A stretch of 8,953 nucleotides of DNA from Nitrospira sp. (GTDB lineage: Bacteria; Nitrospirota; Nitrospiria; Nitrospirales; Nitrospiraceae), in NCBI GenBank assembly GCA_025935475.1, contig JAICVE010000095.1, positions 1-8,953 of the forward strand, in the 5' to 3' direction. Shown one piece after another: positions 7,481 to 8,953 of the stretch (positions within the stretch are counted from its first letter, which is position 1; each line of letters starts with the position of its first letter). Position numbers and translations under genes: made by a program. Under the pieces are notes generated by a model. It was not told the DNA's origin and did no database searches. It was given only the letters and a program-made list of their open reading frames with translations.

Positions 7481-7486
7481 CCCCTT
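7481..7486 (-). promoter_or_regulatory. Ribosome binding site of argD
   Basis: AAGGGG on the minus strand lies 11 bases before the ATG at 7469. It supports that start over the longer open frame, which would begin at 7574 with an unrelated proline- and arginine-containing leader. Confidence 0.55.
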
Positions 7487-7498
7487 GTAAAGTAAGGG

Positions 7499-7528
7499 AA
7501 CCTAGCACATGAATGCAGGTGAAAGCAA
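7499..7528 (-). promoter_or_regulatory. Candidate promoter of the arg gene train
   Basis: In the 130-base divergent gap the minus strand has TTGCTT (7528-7523) and, 18 bases on, TAGGTT (7504-7499). The -35 is fair and the -10 is weak. Transcription would start about 20-25 bases before argD. I see no convincing ARG-box palindrome, so regulation by an ArgR-type repressor is not supported here. This is the best pair in the gap, not a firm call. Confidence 0.25.
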
Positions 7529-7581
7529 ATAATCGGGTGGTGGAGCGTGAAGCGGGCGGCGGGCGCGGTGTCACCCGCGGT

Positions 7582-7587
7582 TATGGT
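7582..7587 (+). promoter_or_regulatory. Candidate -10 of the zinc-ribbon membrane protein gene
   Basis: TATGGT lies 12 bases before the ATG at 7600, in otherwise very GC-rich sequence without a clear -35. A start from it would leave a leader of only a few bases or none, which matches the absence of a Shine-Dalgarno site (CTCTGATCA precedes the ATG). Just upstream, GGTGTCACC is a perfect short dyad that could bind a regulator. All of this is inference. Confidence 0.2.
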
Positions 7588-7599
7588 ACTCTCTGATCA

Positions 7600-8271
7600 A
7601 TGAAGGCCTGTATTCAGTGTCAGCAGCAGAATCAAGACGACGCAAATTTTTGCTATCAATGCGGGAACGACTTGGGAGTCTCGAACGCTGCTTCCGCCAC
7701 ATCGACGCCCTTTTCCAGTCGCACGGACGAGGATCTGTGGCGTGATTTCATCGGTCCGAACGCAAACCGCTATCTGGAGCAGTTCAGGAGATTCGGCTCC
7801 CCCCAATCGCCTCGATTCGCGCTCACGTGGAACTGGCCGGCCTTTTTGTACGTCTCGTTTCTCTGGTTTCTGTACCGGAAAATGTATCTGTATGCGGCGG
7901 TGTACGCGATCGGCCCTATGGTCTCAACCTACCTGACGGGCGATATGACGAGCGGGATCGTTTGGAGTGTGGTTGCCGGTGCAACCGCCAACTATGTGTA
8001 CTACTGGCATTGCCGTGAGAATATTGCTGCCATCAAACAACACGCCTGGAATGATCCGATCCAACAGCATGCAGCATTGAAGGAAGAGGGAGGCGTGCAA
8101 CCGTACGTCATCTGGGTAGGCGTCGTATTTTATCTGCTCTTCTCGCTGACGATGTTCAAAATGCTCCAAGATGGCGCCCTGGATGGCGACAAGGTTCCGA
8201 AAAATCCGGCCAAGACGGCTGGCAATGCCGAAGCCGTTCGCGTTACGGTTGGCGCTGTCGCTGCCACGTGA
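7600..8271 (+). CDS. Zinc-ribbon plus DUF2628-type membrane protein
   Basis: This 223-residue protein starts with a small zinc ribbon, CIQC and CYQC with C4, C7, C18 and C21, in the style of MKxCxxC prokaryotic zinc-ribbon leaders. A polar linker follows (about 28-45). Residues about 46-140 match the DUF2628 pattern as I recall it: WRDFIGPNANRYL, then FALTWNWPAF (73-82), then LYRKMYLYA (91-99). Hydrophobic segments lie at about 80-112 (probably two short spans or a hairpin around R93/K94), 117-136 and 169-186. The tail is soluble and Ala/Val-rich. This suggests an inner-membrane protein with a cytoplasmic metal-binding head; its role is unknown. It is divergent from argD across 130 bases and its last 29 bases overlap the convergent gene. 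No Shine-Dalgarno site precedes the ATG, though the family-like MKACxxC start makes it secure. Confidence 0.88.
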   Translation: MKACIQCQQQNQDDANFCYQCGNDLGVSNAASATSTPFSSRTDEDLWRDFIGPNANRYLEQFRRFGSPQSPRFALTWNWPAFLYVSFLWFLYRKMYLYAAVYAIGPMVSTYLTGDMTSGIVWSVVAGATANYVYYWHCRENIAAIKQHAWNDPIQQHAALKEEGGVQPYVIWVGVVFYLLFSLTMFKMLQDGALDGDKVPKNPAKTAGNAEAVRVTVGAVAAT

Positions 8272-8953
8272 TCCAAGCCTGAAACCAGCTCCAGTCCTGC
8301 TCGTACGCCGCGCCTCCGGAATCCGCGGCCTCTTGTTTTTGCTCCAATTGCGTATACGTGCGCGGCCAGTTTTTCTGCCACCAACTCTTGAGTTCATCAG
8401 CACCATAGGCCTGCCCGTTCGGAGCAATGATCCCGGCTGCCGTGCAGAGCGGCGCAATGAGCGGCCAGTACCGGTCCTTGCCCAGCCCAAGACTTCGAAA
8501 ATGTTCCCGCTGCAAGAAGACCACCCAGAGTTCAGCACTGTGCTTCTTGTTGTGCTTGAAAGGCTGTGTTTGTCTCAAGGGCACGGGGTCGAATGCCTTG
8601 ACGATCGACGTATAGTCGGGTCCGCCATAGCTGCCGGCCGCTTCGGCAATCCCTTCGAGGATGCTCGAGAGCTCCAATTCGGTCACGGGCGGAGTCCCCA
8701 TGCTCTGGCCGGAGAGACTGTCGGACATTGGGTTGGGCGTCGTGAGCAATTCGATCAAGGGTTTGAGTTCTCGCAGCCTGGTCGCCGCGGCCTTGAGCAG
8801 CTGCTCCGATTCGAGCCAGTAATCGGCATCGTTCTTGGTGAGACGCTCCCGGCCGGCGGGGGGCAGCACGGTGGGCACCCAGTACCGCATCAGGACGAAC
8901 AGCAGGTAGTCGACTTGCGCGCCGACTTGTCCGATACGATCGAGCAGATCGCC
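8243..8953 (-). CDS. Unrecognised tryptophan-rich protein, start beyond the window
   Basis: The frame is open from the right edge to a TAA at 8243, giving 236 visible residues. An ATG at 8890 lies within it, but 21 further codons upstream are open and read plausibly (GDLLDRIGQVGAQVDYLLF), so the true start is probably outside. I recognise no family. The N-terminal visible part has amphipathic helical stretches (LLKAAATRLRELKPLIELL), then a glycine/proline-containing middle, then a segment HNKKHSAELWVVFLQREHF. The last 46 residues hold seven tryptophans (WWQKNW and DWSWFQAWITW among them). No signal peptide or catalytic motif is evident. It converges with the zinc-ribbon gene and overlaps its last 29 bases. 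It is called coding because it is the longest protein-like frame in this stretch; competing frames are repetitive Arg/Ser shadows. Confidence 0.7.
   Translation of the reverse strand, partial: GDLLDRIGQVGAQVDYLLFVLMRYWVPTVLPPAGRERLTKNDADYWLESEQLLKAAATRLRELKPLIELLTTPNPMSDSLSGQSMGTPPVTELELSSILEGIAEAAGSYGGPDYTSIVKAFDPVPLRQTQPFKHNKKHSAELWVVFLQREHFRSLGLGKDRYWPLIAPLCTAAGIIAPNGQAYGADELKSWWQKNWPRTYTQLEQKQEAADSGGAAYEQDWSWFQAWITWQRQRQP

Noticed and set aside
7500..7535. Possible ARG box in the argD upstream gap
   Set aside because: TGAATGCAGGTGAAAG on the plus strand has half-site-like pieces but no TGAAT...ATTCA palindrome.
7470..7574. N-terminal extension of argD by 35 residues
   Set aside because: It would fill most of the divergent promoter gap, has no ArgD similarity, and the ATG at 7469 has its own AAGGGG site.
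7564..7579. GC-rich dyad GGTGTCACC with flanking CGC/GCG
   Set aside because: The single-base centre rules out an RNA hairpin and it lacks a T run, so it is not a terminator. It could be an operator, but nothing else supports that, so it is mentioned only under the candidate promoter.
7924..8538. Minus-strand open frame of 204 codons opposite the zinc-ribbon gene
   Set aside because: It overlaps both better-supported genes in other frames and is rich in Arg, Gly and Ser without any domain.
1..8953. CRISPR arrays, insertion sequences, tRNA or rRNA genes, attachment sites
   Set aside because: I saw no regularly spaced repeats, transposase-like protein, terminal inverted repeats or RNA-gene signatures. 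The window is almost fully accounted for by housekeeping-style coding regions.

Overview
The window reads as a dense chromosomal biosynthesis locus from a moderately GC-rich Gram-negative-type bacterium. The gene order argD-argF-argG-argH-small lipoprotein-lysA, the diderm-type lipoprotein and the protein sequences remind me of Nitrospira/Nitrospirota. That placement is inference from memory; no marker gene here proves it.

About 85% of the window is one minus-strand gene train, read from right to left. It starts with argD (from 7469) and continues with argF, argG and argH, four enzymes of ornithine/arginine synthesis. A 74-residue lipoprotein with an LptM/YifL-like start follows. After a 64-base nominal gap comes a cobalamin-binding-type radical SAM protein, and then lysA (diaminopimelate decarboxylase), which runs off the left edge. 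Most junctions overlap or nearly touch: 13 bases between argD and argF, ATGA at argF/argG, TGATG at argG/argH, GTGA at argH/lipoprotein and 8 shared bases at radSAM/lysA. The one real break, before the radical SAM gene, carries a perfect TATAAT and a very strong Shine-Dalgarno sequence, so radSAM-lysA may have its own promoter inside the operon.

ArgD to ArgH cover N-acetylglutamate semialdehyde to N-acetylornithine, and ornithine to arginine via citrulline and argininosuccinate. LysA performs the last step of lysine synthesis. ArgD can also serve the lysine pathway in some bacteria, so the cluster may join the two pathways. The other arg and dap genes are not in view.

To the right, a divergent plus-strand gene (7600-8271) encodes a zinc-ribbon plus DUF2628-type membrane protein. 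It meets, tail to tail with a 29-base overlap, an unrecognised tryptophan-rich minus-strand gene that enters from the right edge.

The item most worth following up is the radical SAM protein. It combines a B12-binding-like N-terminus, a CX3CX2C radical SAM core with an apparent insertion, and a C-terminal segment that looks like a degenerate STAS domain, and it is tied by gene overlap to lysA. I saw no RNA genes, CRISPR arrays, insertion sequences or attachment sites.
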